A stretch of 64,000 bases of DNA from Leptospiraceae bacterium (GTDB taxonomy: Bacteria > Spirochaetota > Leptospiria > Leptospirales > Leptospiraceae): contig JADJFV010000034.1 of the NCBI GenBank assembly GCA_016708435.1, positions 310,001 through 374,000 on the forward strand. The letters are read 5' to 3'. This document shows, one piece after another, positions 9,503 to 18,555 of this stretch. The notes under the pieces were generated by a model. That model ran no database searches. It saw only the letters and a program-made list of their open reading frames with translations, and was not told the origin of the DNA. A program made the position numbers and the translations under genes. Position 1 is the stretch's first letter. Every line of letters starts with the position of its first letter.

Positions 9503-10799
9503 CAAGATTGTAAAAAGTTTTCTTTCCTTTATAGACTGCACTTGTGCCCAAATCTTCTTCAATTCTTAGCAGTTCATTGTATTTCGCGATTCTATCTGTA
9601 CGAGAGAGGGAACCTGTTTTGATCTGTCCAGAATTGGTTGCAACGGCAATATGAGAAATAGTAGTGTCTTCGGTTTCACCACTTCTATGACTTACAACCG
9701 CAGTGTAACCAGCACGTTTAGCCATTTCAATAGCAGAAAGAGTTTCTGTCAATGTTCCAATCTGATTTACTTTGATTAGAATAGAGTTACAGATACCTTC
9801 TGTTATCCCCTTTTGTAGCTTTTGAATATTAGTTACAAACAAATCATCACCTACGAGTTGAACCTTACCACCAAGCTTATCGGTTAACGCTTTCCAACCA
9901 ACCCAATCGTTTTGATCGAGGCCATCTTCAATGGTAATAATCGGGTATTTTGAAACTAACTCAGAATAATAAGCTACTAATTCTTCGCTTGTTTTTTCTG
10001 GATTTTTTTCTGCTTTTAAAACATATTTCTTTTTTTTCTTATCATAGAATTCACTAGAAGCTGCATCTAAACCGATTAATATATCTTCCTTGGCTTTAAA
10101 TCCTGCTTTAGCAATTGCTTCTAAAATTACTTCAAAGCCCTCTGAGTTACTCTTAAGGTCAGGGGCAAATCCACCTTCGTCTCCAACTGCTGTGTTTAAT
10201 TTTTTCCCATGTAGAACTGATTTTAAAGCATGGAAAACTTCTGCGCCCATTCGAAGTCCTTCTTTAAAAGAAGTTGCACTCACAGGCATAATCATGAACT
10301 CTTGGAAGTCAACGTTGTTATCCGCATGAGATCCACCATTGATAATGTTCATCATTGGAACTGGTAGTTCTCTTGCAAAGTTTCCGCCTATATAACGGTA
10401 AAGCGGAAGATTACAGTATTTTGCCGCTGCACTAGCTACTGCTAAAGATACGCCTAATATCGCGTTTGCCCCTAAGTTTGCTTTGTTAGGAGTTCCATCT
10501 TCTTTGATCATTTTTTCGTCTATAAATGTTTGCTCTAGTGCGTTTAGACCAATAAGAGATTTGGCAAGCTTGGTGTTTACATTAGCCACAGCTTTTAATA
10601 CTCCCTTTCCGCCATAACGCTTTTTGTCGCCATCTCTGAGTTCTACAGCTTCGTATTCTCCTGTTGATGCTCCTGATGGCACTGCGGCGCGACCAATATG
10701 ACCGCTTTGTAACTTAACATCTACTTCAATGGTTGGGTTACCTCTTGAATCTAGAATTTCTCTTGCTTTGATTGATTCGATAATGGGTGAATTTTTCAC
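9492..10799 (-). CDS. eno: Enolase (phosphopyruvate hydratase)
   Basis: The 435-residue enzyme converts 2-phosphoglycerate to phosphoenolpyruvate in glycolysis. Visible signatures are AREILDSRGNPTIEVD at the N-terminus, GGSHADN, VGDEGGFAPD, the Mg ligands in IEDGLDQND and VGDDLFVTN, and ILIKVNQIGTLTETL and SHRSGETED near the C-terminus. The start codon is GTG at 10799-10797, with AAGAGG upstream. It is followed, with an overlap, by the FtsB-like gene on the same strand. Confidence 0.98.
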   Translation of the reverse strand: MKNSPIIESIKAREILDSRGNPTIEVDVKLQSGHIGRAAVPSGASTGEYEAVELRDGDKKRYGGKGVLKAVANVNTKLAKSLIGLNALEQTFIDEKMIKEDGTPNKANLGANAILGVSLAVASAAAKYCNLPLYRYIGGNFARELPVPMMNIINGGSHADNNVDFQEFMIMPVSATSFKEGLRMGAEVFHALKSVLHGKKLNTAVGDEGGFAPDLKSNSEGFEVILEAIAKAGFKAKEDILIGLDAASSEFYDKKKKKYVLKAEKNPEKTSEELVAYYSELVSKYPIITIEDGLDQNDWVGWKALTDKLGGKVQLVGDDLFVTNIQKLQKGITEGICNSILIKVNQIGTLTETLSAIEMAKRAGYTAVVSHRSGETEDTTISHIAVATNSGQIKTGSLSRTDRIAKYNELLRIEEDLGTSAVYKGKKTFYNLDVK

Positions 10800-10821
10800 G
10801 GGATAAAACCTCTTATTGATA

Positions 10822-10850
10822 AAAATAAAAATACAAAACTATTGTTTCAA
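10822..10850 (-). promoter_or_regulatory. Candidate sigma-70-like promoter of eno
   Basis: On the minus strand TTGAAA (10850-10845) and TATTTT (10827-10822) are separated by 17 bases, about 24 bases before the GTG start of eno. Both boxes are close to consensus, but the DNA is AT-rich, so this is only a moderate candidate. Confidence 0.4.
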
Positions 10851-11003
10851 ATACCAATTCTTACTAGCAATAATTTTTTTGAAAAATATTAATTTCTCTT
10901 TTATTAACGGATGGAAAATGCAAAAAACCGTAAACTTTTTATCGAAGGCGAGCGATTTCGACCGAAACTAAGAGCAGGTAATACATTGGAAGACAAAAAT
11001 TGG

Positions 11004-11612
11004 ATGAAACGGTTTGTTTTGGGAATTACGGGCTCAATGGGGGGTGGAAAGTCAACGGTAACGAAGATTTTTGAATCTCTTGGTGCTTTTCGAATTTCGT
11101 CTGACGAGATTGCGAGGCAGTTTACTTCCGGTGACTCGCCTGTTAAAAATGAAATTATTGAGCTATTAGGGCATGAAGTTTTAGATGAATTGGGTAATTT
11201 AGATAGAAAAAAGATTGCAGAAATTGTTTTCTCTGATAAAAACGCAATCGCAAAGCTAAATGAATTAATGCATCCATTGATTCGAAAAAAAACTCTCGCG
11301 TTGATAGAATCCATAACCAATGGAAGGATAATAGCATGGGAAGCACCACTTCTTTTTGAAGCCGGTGGGGATAGCATCTGTAATGCTACACTTACCGTAT
11401 TTGCCGAATACGAGCAAGCTTGGAGTCGTGTATATAAGAGGGATGAAATTACAGAAGAAGAATTTCGAAGCCGACTCGCAAACCAGATGGATATTAAGAA
11501 AAAGCTAGAAGCTTCCGACTTTAGGATTGTAAATGATAGAGATTTAAGGCATTTAGAGTTAGAATGCAGTGCTATTTATAATGAAATAATGAATAGAAAA
11601 ATTATCCCTTAG
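11004..11612 (+). CDS. coaE: Dephospho-CoA kinase
   Basis: I start this at the ATG at 11004, giving 202 residues, the normal CoaE length, with the P-loop GSMGGGKST right after the start. An upstream in-frame ATG at 10911 would add 31 residues of no family similarity. The protein adds the 3'-phosphate to dephospho-CoA in the last step of CoA synthesis; typical elements are the SSDEIARQ segment, HPLIRKK, WEAPLLFEAGG and the late RLANQMD. The gene is divergent from eno and is followed 16 bases later by the SPOR gene. Confidence 0.93.
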   Translation: MKRFVLGITGSMGGGKSTVTKIFESLGAFRISSDEIARQFTSGDSPVKNEIIELLGHEVLDELGNLDRKKIAEIVFSDKNAIAKLNELMHPLIRKKTLALIESITNGRIIAWEAPLLFEAGGDSICNATLTVFAEYEQAWSRVYKRDEITEEEFRSRLANQMDIKKKLEASDFRIVNDRDLRHLELECSAIYNEIMNRKIIP

Positions 11613-11628
11613 GGGTAAGAGGAAACAA

Positions 11629-12399
11629 ATGAAAGAAAGAACATTTTATACTATCAATCTAGACGTGCGAAGAATTGTATTTATAGTCGCAATACTCATT
11701 GGTCTCATGACCTATTTTTTTATGCTCGGGAATGCGATGGGTAAAAAGAGTGTAGCCGCAAAAGATAATTCTGCAAAGGATTTGACAGAAGCACACCATG
11801 AAGAAAACAAAACTCCAGAGAAATCTCCCCTGAAATCTTCACCAGAAGAAAATATGGTTCCTGCTCCACCGGAAGAAAAAGTAGATGGAAAAGAATCCGA
11901 AGTAGTTGACTTAAAACCTTCTACCGACAATGCCAAAACAATTCCCGTTCCAGTATCTCCGGTTCAAGAAGTGAAAGAAGACTTAACTAAAAAACCTGTA
12001 GCGGTTAATCCCGTTCAGCCGCTTCCTGCTAAAACTGGACAGACTCCTCCTCCTGTTGCGGTGAATCCTGCTTTGCCTGCAAAGAAAGCCTTATATCCTT
12101 ATCCTGCCAAGAAAGTATTACCTCCTGCAAAAACTCCGATTGTGCTTGAAGAAAAAAATTTCTATACGATTCAATTAGGTGCATTTAGTTCCCAAGAGCA
12201 AGCTAACAAATTTAAAGATAATGTTATTACAAAAAATAAATTCCCAGGAAAATTTGCTCCTTATGTTTTAAAGCAAAGAGATTTTTTCGTTGTCCTAGTA
12301 GGTAAGTCAACTGCCAAAGAGGATTTAGAGAAAATTGTTCAGAACTTAGATGCGGCTACTCAGGGTTCTGCGATGATTGTTAAAAACAAAAAGCCATAA
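11629..12399 (+). CDS. SPOR-domain membrane protein
   Basis: A 256-residue bitopic protein: one transmembrane helix (about residues 15-37), then a long Pro/Lys/Glu-rich, low-complexity linker in the periplasm (about 40-175) and a C-terminal SPOR domain (FYTIQLGAFSSQEQANKFKD to SAMIVKN, about 178-254). SPOR domains bind denuded glycan strands of septal peptidoglycan, so a role at the division site is likely. Ribosome site GGGGTAAGAGGAAACA precedes the ATG. It lies 16 bases after coaE and may be in one operon. Confidence 0.9.
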   Translation: MKERTFYTINLDVRRIVFIVAILIGLMTYFFMLGNAMGKKSVAAKDNSAKDLTEAHHEENKTPEKSPLKSSPEENMVPAPPEEKVDGKESEVVDLKPSTDNAKTIPVPVSPVQEVKEDLTKKPVAVNPVQPLPAKTGQTPPPVAVNPALPAKKALYPYPAKKVLPPAKTPIVLEEKNFYTIQLGAFSSQEQANKFKDNVITKNKFPGKFAPYVLKQRDFFVVLVGKSTAKEDLEKIVQNLDAATQGSAMIVKNKKP

Positions 12400-12427
12400 G
12401 AAAATTATGATTTTTAAATTTTGAATT

Positions 12428-13033
12428 ATGAATTCTAAGAAATGTGTACTGTTAGGTTGTGTTCTACTTGGCATTAATTCTATTTTATCAGTAGAACCGC
12501 CTAAGGAACCAACTGCTCCAAGTGTAGAGTTAGCAGACAAAGTTGATACTCCCAAGAAAGATTCTAAAAAGGATAAGAATACTAAGTCTGCTTCGGTTAC
12601 AGTTAAACTTTGTGATGGCAGACAAGTAGCAGGAAATATAGAATATGAAAAGGATGAAATTTTCTTTCAACATCTAAAAGATGGAATCAAATACGATAAA
12701 AAGATGCGGATAATGGAGATTAAGCAGTTAAAAGTTTTATCCTGGGAATTGAAGAAAGGGAAAAAAGTAAAGGATGGAACAACATTTCAAATTTCCCCAT
12801 CGAAGGTTCAAATTACTAACAATTCTGCTGAAAATTTTATTCTGAAAGGTTTGCAAGATACTGAATTTCTGAATTTAAACGTATCAAATCAAAATGGAAT
12901 TGCAAAGCTTTATACATTTTGGTTGGATTTACAATATGAAAATGGAACTTGGTTTTCAAAGCTGTCTACTGTGAATGGTATAGAACGGGAAGATTGTCAT
13001 GCTGATGTGATTCGTGTGATTCAGTTTAATTAA
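12428..13033 (+). CDS. Exported protein of unknown function
   Basis: The 201-residue product begins with a signal-peptide-like stretch (MNSKKCVLLGCVLLGINSIL), followed by a Pro/Lys-rich linker and a small beta-rich domain (SASVTVKLCDGRQVAGNIEYEK) that recalls a short SH3-like or LSM-like segment. Cys12 could be a lipidation site but has no good lipobox. I do not recognise the family. It follows the SPOR gene by 28 bases. Confidence 0.6.
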   Translation: MNSKKCVLLGCVLLGINSILSVEPPKEPTAPSVELADKVDTPKKDSKKDKNTKSASVTVKLCDGRQVAGNIEYEKDEIFFQHLKDGIKYDKKMRIMEIKQLKVLSWELKKGKKVKDGTTFQISPSKVQITNNSAENFILKGLQDTEFLNLNVSNQNGIAKLYTFWLDLQYENGTWFSKLSTVNGIEREDCHADVIRVIQFN

Positions 13034-13088
13034 CAGAGTCATATAGTTTCCTGCTTGACTTCTAATTATTTTTTATCACTGTATTTCT

Positions 13089-14141
13089 ATGAAAAAAATC
13101 CTGTTTTTAATTCTTGTTGTATTCTCTCTTCGTGCTGATTCTATTCTTACTATCAGACATGTAACGTTAGCCGATATAGTCTATCAGCCTCATTCGGAAG
13201 AAGGTTATCTACAAGGTTGGAATTTCTTTTTTCGCAATTCAGAATTTAATATCATCGCAACATACTTGGTTAGTAATCTTGGTCCGAATGATTTGAATAA
13301 TGGTGTTAGCATTGCGATCGAATCTAAAAAGACAGGTTCCATTTTTATTACAAAGGAATTTGGCAGAAAAGATCTTTCCGTGGATAACGGCATTAATCTC
13401 AAGATGTATAACAATACTTTGAAATATGACAATGGTGTATATGAGGTTTCTCAGTTTTATGATGATATGAAACTCTTTCTAAAGTTTGAATCAGATAATC
13501 TAGGTGCAACACTTTCAGGTGGAAAGCATTTTGTCAAAGGGCAGGAAAAGTTTGTTCGGGCTGATATTCCTTTTTCATTTGTGAAGACAACAGGCTATAT
13601 TGATTATAAAGGTGAAATTATAGAGTTAGAGGGAGTCGGTGGGCTAGAGCATTTAATTACAAATTATGAAGTTTATAAATACAGCAGCAAATGGGAAATA
13701 CTCCGCGCAGTGAATAAAGAGGGAATGAAATTATATACTGGAGGATTTCATGGAATAAAAAAATCGGGCGAAGATTTTTTTCGGACTCTTGTGATTCAAA
13801 ATCAAAAAGGAGAAGTCTTACTTTCTGGAATGATTACAAAAACCGAAATCGTTTCATCTGAATTGGATAAATTTTCAGGGTATACACTTCCAGTAAAAGA
13901 AAAAATATACATAGGAGATAATGGTTGTTTTGTGCAATCAGACCGATTGTATAGTGTTGGTAAAATTAATATACTTTCGAATATTTCAGCCGTGTTGCGC
14001 TTTTTTATAAAACTTTTTTTTGCAAATCCATTTCAAGTTAATTACTCTACACGGCTAACAGTGAATTGCCCGGATTCTTTTAAACAAATACCGACAGAAT
14101 TTACAGGGATTCACTCCTATTACTTAATCAATCCAAAGTAA
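13089..14141 (+). CDS. Exported beta-rich protein of unknown function
   Basis: A 350-residue protein with an N-terminal signal peptide (MKKILFLILVVFSLRADS, probable cleavage after Ala16). The rest is beta-rich with aromatic residues and a GVGGLEH segment near residue 181, weakly like two-lobed lipocalin (CrtC/Svf1) folds; that resemblance is an eye impression only. A hydrophobic stretch near 297-312 could be an amphipathic segment. It is likely periplasmic or outer-membrane associated. No catalytic motif is visible. It ends 132 bases before the phytochrome gene. Confidence 0.6.
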   Translation: MKKILFLILVVFSLRADSILTIRHVTLADIVYQPHSEEGYLQGWNFFFRNSEFNIIATYLVSNLGPNDLNNGVSIAIESKKTGSIFITKEFGRKDLSVDNGINLKMYNNTLKYDNGVYEVSQFYDDMKLFLKFESDNLGATLSGGKHFVKGQEKFVRADIPFSFVKTTGYIDYKGEIIELEGVGGLEHLITNYEVYKYSSKWEILRAVNKEGMKLYTGGFHGIKKSGEDFFRTLVIQNQKGEVLLSGMITKTEIVSSELDKFSGYTLPVKEKIYIGDNGCFVQSDRLYSVGKINILSNISAVLRFFIKLFFANPFQVNYSTRLTVNCPDSFKQIPTEFTGIHSYYLINPK

Positions 14142-14181
14142 ATTCCTTAGTGTAAATGAATTTATGTAATTAATAAATGAC

Positions 14182-14211
14182 TTGACTATGTTTTAATTTC
14201 TATCGTATACT
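14182..14211 (+). promoter_or_regulatory. Probable sigma-70 promoter of the phytochrome gene
   Basis: TTGACT (14182-14187) and TATACT (14206-14211) are separated by 18 bases, close to consensus in both boxes. Transcription would begin near 14218, about 56 bases before the GTG start. A 15-codon ORF (ATG at 14220 to TAA at 14265-14267) would sit at the very 5' end of such a transcript. Confidence 0.6.
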
Positions 14212-14273
14212 TTATCAGAATGAAAGCCATAGAGAAGCATCGAATTTATATAGGGAAAAGGCAGTAATAGGAA

Positions 14274-16826
14274 GTGGATATTAGTTTATCAGATTGCGAG
14301 AAAGAGCAGATTCATATACCAGAGTTAATACAGCCGCATGGATATGTATTAGTTTTTAACAAGAATACGCATATAATTACTAGATATAGCGAGAATTTTG
14401 AGCATTTAATCGAGCAGGCAAAGGACAAACTGATCGGGAAAAGGATAAGTGATGTTATCCCTTCGAGTGTCTATAAGATAATTAAAACAAAGCTAGATTT
14501 TTCAATGTATAAGCGACATACTTTTTTTAATGCTGTGCTTGAACAATACTTTGAAAAGCCTATCGATATTATAATTTGTGATGCGATAGGCGAAATTATT
14601 CTTGAACTCGTTCCCAATTCAAATATCGAGGAAGATATCCACTCTATGGATATCCAATTAAATGAAATTGTTCGCAAAGTGATAACTACTCAACAAATAA
14701 ATTCACTTTTTGATGTAGCCGCAATTGAAATAAGGAAACTATCTGGCTATGATAGAGTGATGATTTATAGGTTTGATGAAGAGTTTAACGGTGAGGTAAT
14801 TGCCGAATCTAGAGAAGCGGCAATGGAGTCTTATCTAAATCTTCATTACCCTGCTAGTGATATTCCATCGCAAGCTAGAGAACTTTACAAAACGAATATG
14901 ATACGAACTATAGTGGATATTCATTATAAGCCGGTTCGAATTCTAAAATCCATTAACGAATCTTCTGCACCTTTGGATATGAGCCATAGTTATCTTAGAA
15001 GTGTATCTCCTATTCATTTGGAGTATTTGCACAATATGGGAGTAAGGGCAACTTTAACTATTTCGATCATGGTAAATGGCAAACTATGGGGACTCATTAG
15101 CTGTCATCACCGAACCGCATTTTCTCCGAATATAAAGCGCTTGAATCTTGTTGAAATTTTTGGAAACATACTTGGTGGAATTATTCAGGCACGAGAAGAA
15201 AGTGAAAATGAAAAAAGAAGCAGTGAATTGCTTGCTCGTCTTGACCTTGTAATGGAAATGCTTTTGATGCATGAAAAGAGTTCTGATCTAATGAGCCTGA
15301 TTCAGAAGAAAATTCATTTGCTTCAATCGATTTTTAGTTCTGATGGATTTCTTGTTTACACAAACAATGCTATCATTGCGCATAATTTCCCTTTTCCTGA
15401 GAATGAAATAAAGCAATTGATAGATTGTTTAAAACCATTGGTGCAAGATAAAATTTTCCATACAGATAATTTGGTATCGGTAAACAGTAATTTGCCGGAA
15501 GTTATTTTGGAGATGTGCGCTGGTCTTATCGTAATGAAATTAGACACGCAGCCGAGTAGTTATTGGATATGGAGACGGAATGAAAAAACGCAGACCATTT
15601 CTTGGGGAGGAAATCCAAATCAAAAAGCGATTTTAAATCAACAGGGAGTAATTTCACCGAGAAAATCATTTGAAAAATACAATCAAATTGTAACCAAGAA
15701 ATCAATTTCTTGGGATATATCTGAAAAAGAATTTTATATTCATTTAATTCCACGGTTATATAGATTGCATGAAATTTTTGAATCGAATAAGGAATTAGAG
15801 CACCATAAGCAGCATATACTTCATATAGAAGAAGAGCGTGCAAAACATTTTGAAGAATTAGTAGAAATGTTAGTTAGTGTAATTGAAATGCGCGATGCTT
15901 ATACTGGAAATCATACTCGCAGAGTTGCAAGTTATTCACTAGCGATAGGTAAAGAATTAAAGATCAATAAGGAAGATATTAATCGACTTAGAGAAGCCGC
16001 CATTCTTCATGATATTGGAAAATTAATTATTCCAGATACAATTTTACTGAAACCGGGAAAACTATCTTATAAAGAATACGAATTGATTAAGCAACATGTA
16101 ATAGTGGGACACCAGATTCTAGACAAGATAGATTATTATAAGCCTATCGCGCATATCGTTCTAAATCATCATGAGAAATATAATGGAACTGGGTATCCTT
16201 TGGGAAAGAAAGGCTCTGAAATTCCTTTTCTATCGCAAATAATGATTGTTGCTGATTCGTTTGATGCTATGACTACGAATCGAATTTATCAACCTAGAAA
16301 GACATTTGAAGAAGCATTGGCAGAGTTGATAAAATATCGTGGTATATGGTATCACCCAGAAGTCGTAGATGCCACAGTAAGAATGGTGAAAAATTTACAA
16401 ATAATAGAATCCGAAACATCTCAAATGCCATTTACGCAAATTGAAAAAGAAAGGTTTTCTTATTTTTTCAAAGACCAATTAACAAATATATATAATGCGA
16501 CTTATTTGTGGCGAGTCATTAATGATTTAATTCCAGGAATGCATTATAATTATTTTTTAATGATTGAACTTCGCGGAATGACAGATTACAATTCGCATTT
16601 TGGGTGGAATAAAGGAAATGAAATCATTCAAGAGTTGGCGCAAGTCTTGATAAAAATTACGAAAGAAGAGCAATTGTTTAGAGTCTTCGGGGATGATTTC
16701 ATTGTCTGTTTTGAAACGTTAGACGCTAAGGATTCCTTTTTAGCAGCATGGAAGATTACTCAGATTCAAGGAGTCTTGTGTAATTGCAGGTCCATTGAAA
16801 AAAACATGTTCATAGAAATTCTATAA
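14274..16826 (+). CDS. Bacteriophytochrome with HD-GYP and degenerate GGDEF output
   Basis: This 850-residue protein should sense red/far-red light through a bound biliverdin. In order: PAS (1-110) with Cys8 in SDCEKEQIH, the bacteriophytochrome chromophore attachment site, and IQPHGYVLV; GAF (about 130-310) with YPASDIP (Asp196), SPIH (His248) and CHH (His278-279), all chromophore-pocket residues; PHY (about 320-510) with the tongue motif PRKSF; a coiled linker; then HD-GYP (about 535-715) with HDIGK (His579-Asp580) and HHEKYNGTGYP (632-642), a c-di-GMP phosphodiesterase domain with all visible ligands. A shortened GGDEF-like domain ends the protein and reads RVFGDDF (803-809) instead of RxGGDEF, so it is probably not a cyclase. 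The start is GTG; the upstream ATG at 14220 hits an in-frame stop. No heme oxygenase is in the window. Confidence 0.92.
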   Translation: MDISLSDCEKEQIHIPELIQPHGYVLVFNKNTHIITRYSENFEHLIEQAKDKLIGKRISDVIPSSVYKIIKTKLDFSMYKRHTFFNAVLEQYFEKPIDIIICDAIGEIILELVPNSNIEEDIHSMDIQLNEIVRKVITTQQINSLFDVAAIEIRKLSGYDRVMIYRFDEEFNGEVIAESREAAMESYLNLHYPASDIPSQARELYKTNMIRTIVDIHYKPVRILKSINESSAPLDMSHSYLRSVSPIHLEYLHNMGVRATLTISIMVNGKLWGLISCHHRTAFSPNIKRLNLVEIFGNILGGIIQAREESENEKRSSELLARLDLVMEMLLMHEKSSDLMSLIQKKIHLLQSIFSSDGFLVYTNNAIIAHNFPFPENEIKQLIDCLKPLVQDKIFHTDNLVSVNSNLPEVILEMCAGLIVMKLDTQPSSYWIWRRNEKTQTISWGGNPNQKAILNQQGVISPRKSFEKYNQIVTKKSISWDISEKEFYIHLIPRLYRLHEIFESNKELEHHKQHILHIEEERAKHFEELVEMLVSVIEMRDAYTGNHTRRVASYSLAIGKELKINKEDINRLREAAILHDIGKLIIPDTILLKPGKLSYKEYELIKQHVIVGHQILDKIDYYKPIAHIVLNHHEKYNGTGYPLGKKGSEIPFLSQIMIVADSFDAMTTNRIYQPRKTFEEALAELIKYRGIWYHPEVVDATVRMVKNLQIIESETSQMPFTQIEKERFSYFFKDQLTNIYNATYLWRVINDLIPGMHYNYFLMIELRGMTDYNSHFGWNKGNEIIQELAQVLIKITKEEQLFRVFGDDFIVCFETLDAKDSFLAAWKITQIQGVLCNCRSIEKNMFIEIL

Positions 16827-16831
16827 AACTA

Positions 16832-18229
16832 ATGAATCTTGATCCCAAAACTGTAATCCTGTTTAACGCAATCGGATCTCTTTCTATTAGCTTTGGCTTT
16901 TATATAATTTCGCGCGGTAATCTCCGTCAGATATGGGAAATCAGAAGTTGGGCACTTTCCACTTTTATTCAGTCTACCGGTTGGATAATCATTGGAGTAT
17001 TGCGCGGAATAATTCCTGATTTCATATCTATCATTTTGGGCAATGGTTTACTTATTTTATCGCAGGCAATGACTTTTAACATTCTTTGCAAGTTTCTAAA
17101 TATAAAGGCAAATCGTTATTATTCGTATCTAGTAACTGGAATCGCAACTCTTTTTATTTGCTATTATCAAATGATTGAACCTGATTTTTCGAAGAGGTCA
17201 ATAGCTTTATCAATTAGTATAGCATTGATTCAGATTTCTTCTGCGTTTGCTTTGCTTAAGCCTTTAAGTCGTCATTCGGTTCATTATTTTATTAGCGCAA
17301 CTTATGCGATATGCGGTATTTCCTTAATTGGTCGCGCAGTATTTTATATAATTCATTCGAATCCAATCAATTCACTGTTTGAGCAAAATCTAATGCAAGA
17401 CATTGGCTATCTTATTTTCTTTTTGACAGTCATGCTTTTGCCCTTTGGTTTTTTATTATTGTGTATAGATAGATACATTGTTAAGAAAATGCAGTCAGAT
17501 GAGAAAATACAAAAGTTGCTAATGGGAGTTGAACAGAGTCCAGTTTCGATTGTGATCACAAATACAAAAGGGGAAATAGAATATGTCAACCCGTGGTTCT
17601 CGGAGGTAACAGGTTATAGCCGAGAAGAGGTGATTGGTCAAAATCCTAGAATATTGAAATCAGGATTCACACCTCATAATGAATATGTGACTATTTGGGA
17701 ACAGATTGCAAGTGGAGAAAAATGGAAAGGAATTTTTCACAATAAAAAGAAAAATGGAGAATTATACTGGGAATCCGCAAACATCTCACCAATTCAGAAT
17801 GCGAGAGGAGAAATTACACATTACATAGGGATCAAAGAAAACATTACTGCTCAAATAGCTGCAGACAAAAAAATCAAGGAAAGTGAAGAGAAGTATAGAC
17901 TCATTTTACAAACGTCGAGGGATTTGATTCACATACTAGATTTGGATGGGAATCTCATCGAATTCAACTCTGCCTTTTTAACGCATCTCGGATATACAGA
18001 AGAAGATGTGAAGAATTTAAATGTCAATCAATGGGATGCACAATGGAATCAAATTGAATTGGAAAAAATTATTCCAGATTTAATCAAGAATCCGAAAATT
18101 TTCGAAACGGTTCACAAACGAAAAGATGGATTACTTGTAAATGTCGAAATCAGCGCAACTGGTATAATGATTAAAGACCAATTCTTCTTATATGCAGCAG
18201 CAAGGGATATAACTGTTAGAAAAAAATGA
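16832..18229 (+). CDS. N-terminal piece of a 7TM-PAS sensor kinase
   Basis: The 465-residue open piece has about seven transmembrane helices (residues 1-215), a domain it shares with the next kinase (both begin MNLDPKT and carry YAICGI), followed by two PAS/PAC domains (about 230-350 and 350-460). The kinase core is missing: a TGA ends the frame at 18229 just after DITVRKK, where the paralogue continues. The core follows in other frames (see the larger entry). It begins 5 bases after the phytochrome gene, so it belongs to the same transcript. Confidence 0.75.
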   Translation: MNLDPKTVILFNAIGSLSISFGFYIISRGNLRQIWEIRSWALSTFIQSTGWIIIGVLRGIIPDFISIILGNGLLILSQAMTFNILCKFLNIKANRYYSYLVTGIATLFICYYQMIEPDFSKRSIALSISIALIQISSAFALLKPLSRHSVHYFISATYAICGISLIGRAVFYIIHSNPINSLFEQNLMQDIGYLIFFLTVMLLPFGFLLLCIDRYIVKKMQSDEKIQKLLMGVEQSPVSIVITNTKGEIEYVNPWFSEVTGYSREEVIGQNPRILKSGFTPHNEYVTIWEQIASGEKWKGIFHNKKKNGELYWESANISPIQNARGEITHYIGIKENITAQIAADKKIKESEEKYRLILQTSRDLIHILDLDGNLIEFNSAFLTHLGYTEEDVKNLNVNQWDAQWNQIELEKIIPDLIKNPKIFETVHKRKDGLLVNVEISATGIMIKDQFFLYAAARDITVRKK

Positions 18230-18555
18230 ACTCATACTAACAGAAATTAGAAAAAAACTGAAAGATTCAAATACAACTAAGGACAAATTTTTTTCCATTA
18301 TTGCACATGATTTAAAGGGTCCAATTGGAAATATCAATTCAATCTTAGAAATTGTTACTAGTAAAGAAAATGAGATATCGAAACAAGAAAATGACAAATT
18401 TATGAGTATGCTAAAAATTTCAGCAAAGAATGTTATGAGTTTACTAGAAAATCTTTTGACATGGTCTCGTTCACAGCGAGGGGATATTGATTTTAACCCG
18501 AAGAAATATGCTTTGAATGAAATTGTTAATTCTAATGTAAGTCTTTTTTTCTTCC

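Noticed and set aside
10911..11003. Longer coaE start at the ATG at 10911
   Set aside because: It would put 31 unrelated residues before the P-loop; the ATG at 11004 gives the normal CoaE length.
18223..18238. Programmed -1 frameshift at the A7 run of the broken kinase
   Set aside because: A -1 shift would hit a stop within a few codons (ATG AAC TCA TAC TAA); only +1 restores the kinase.
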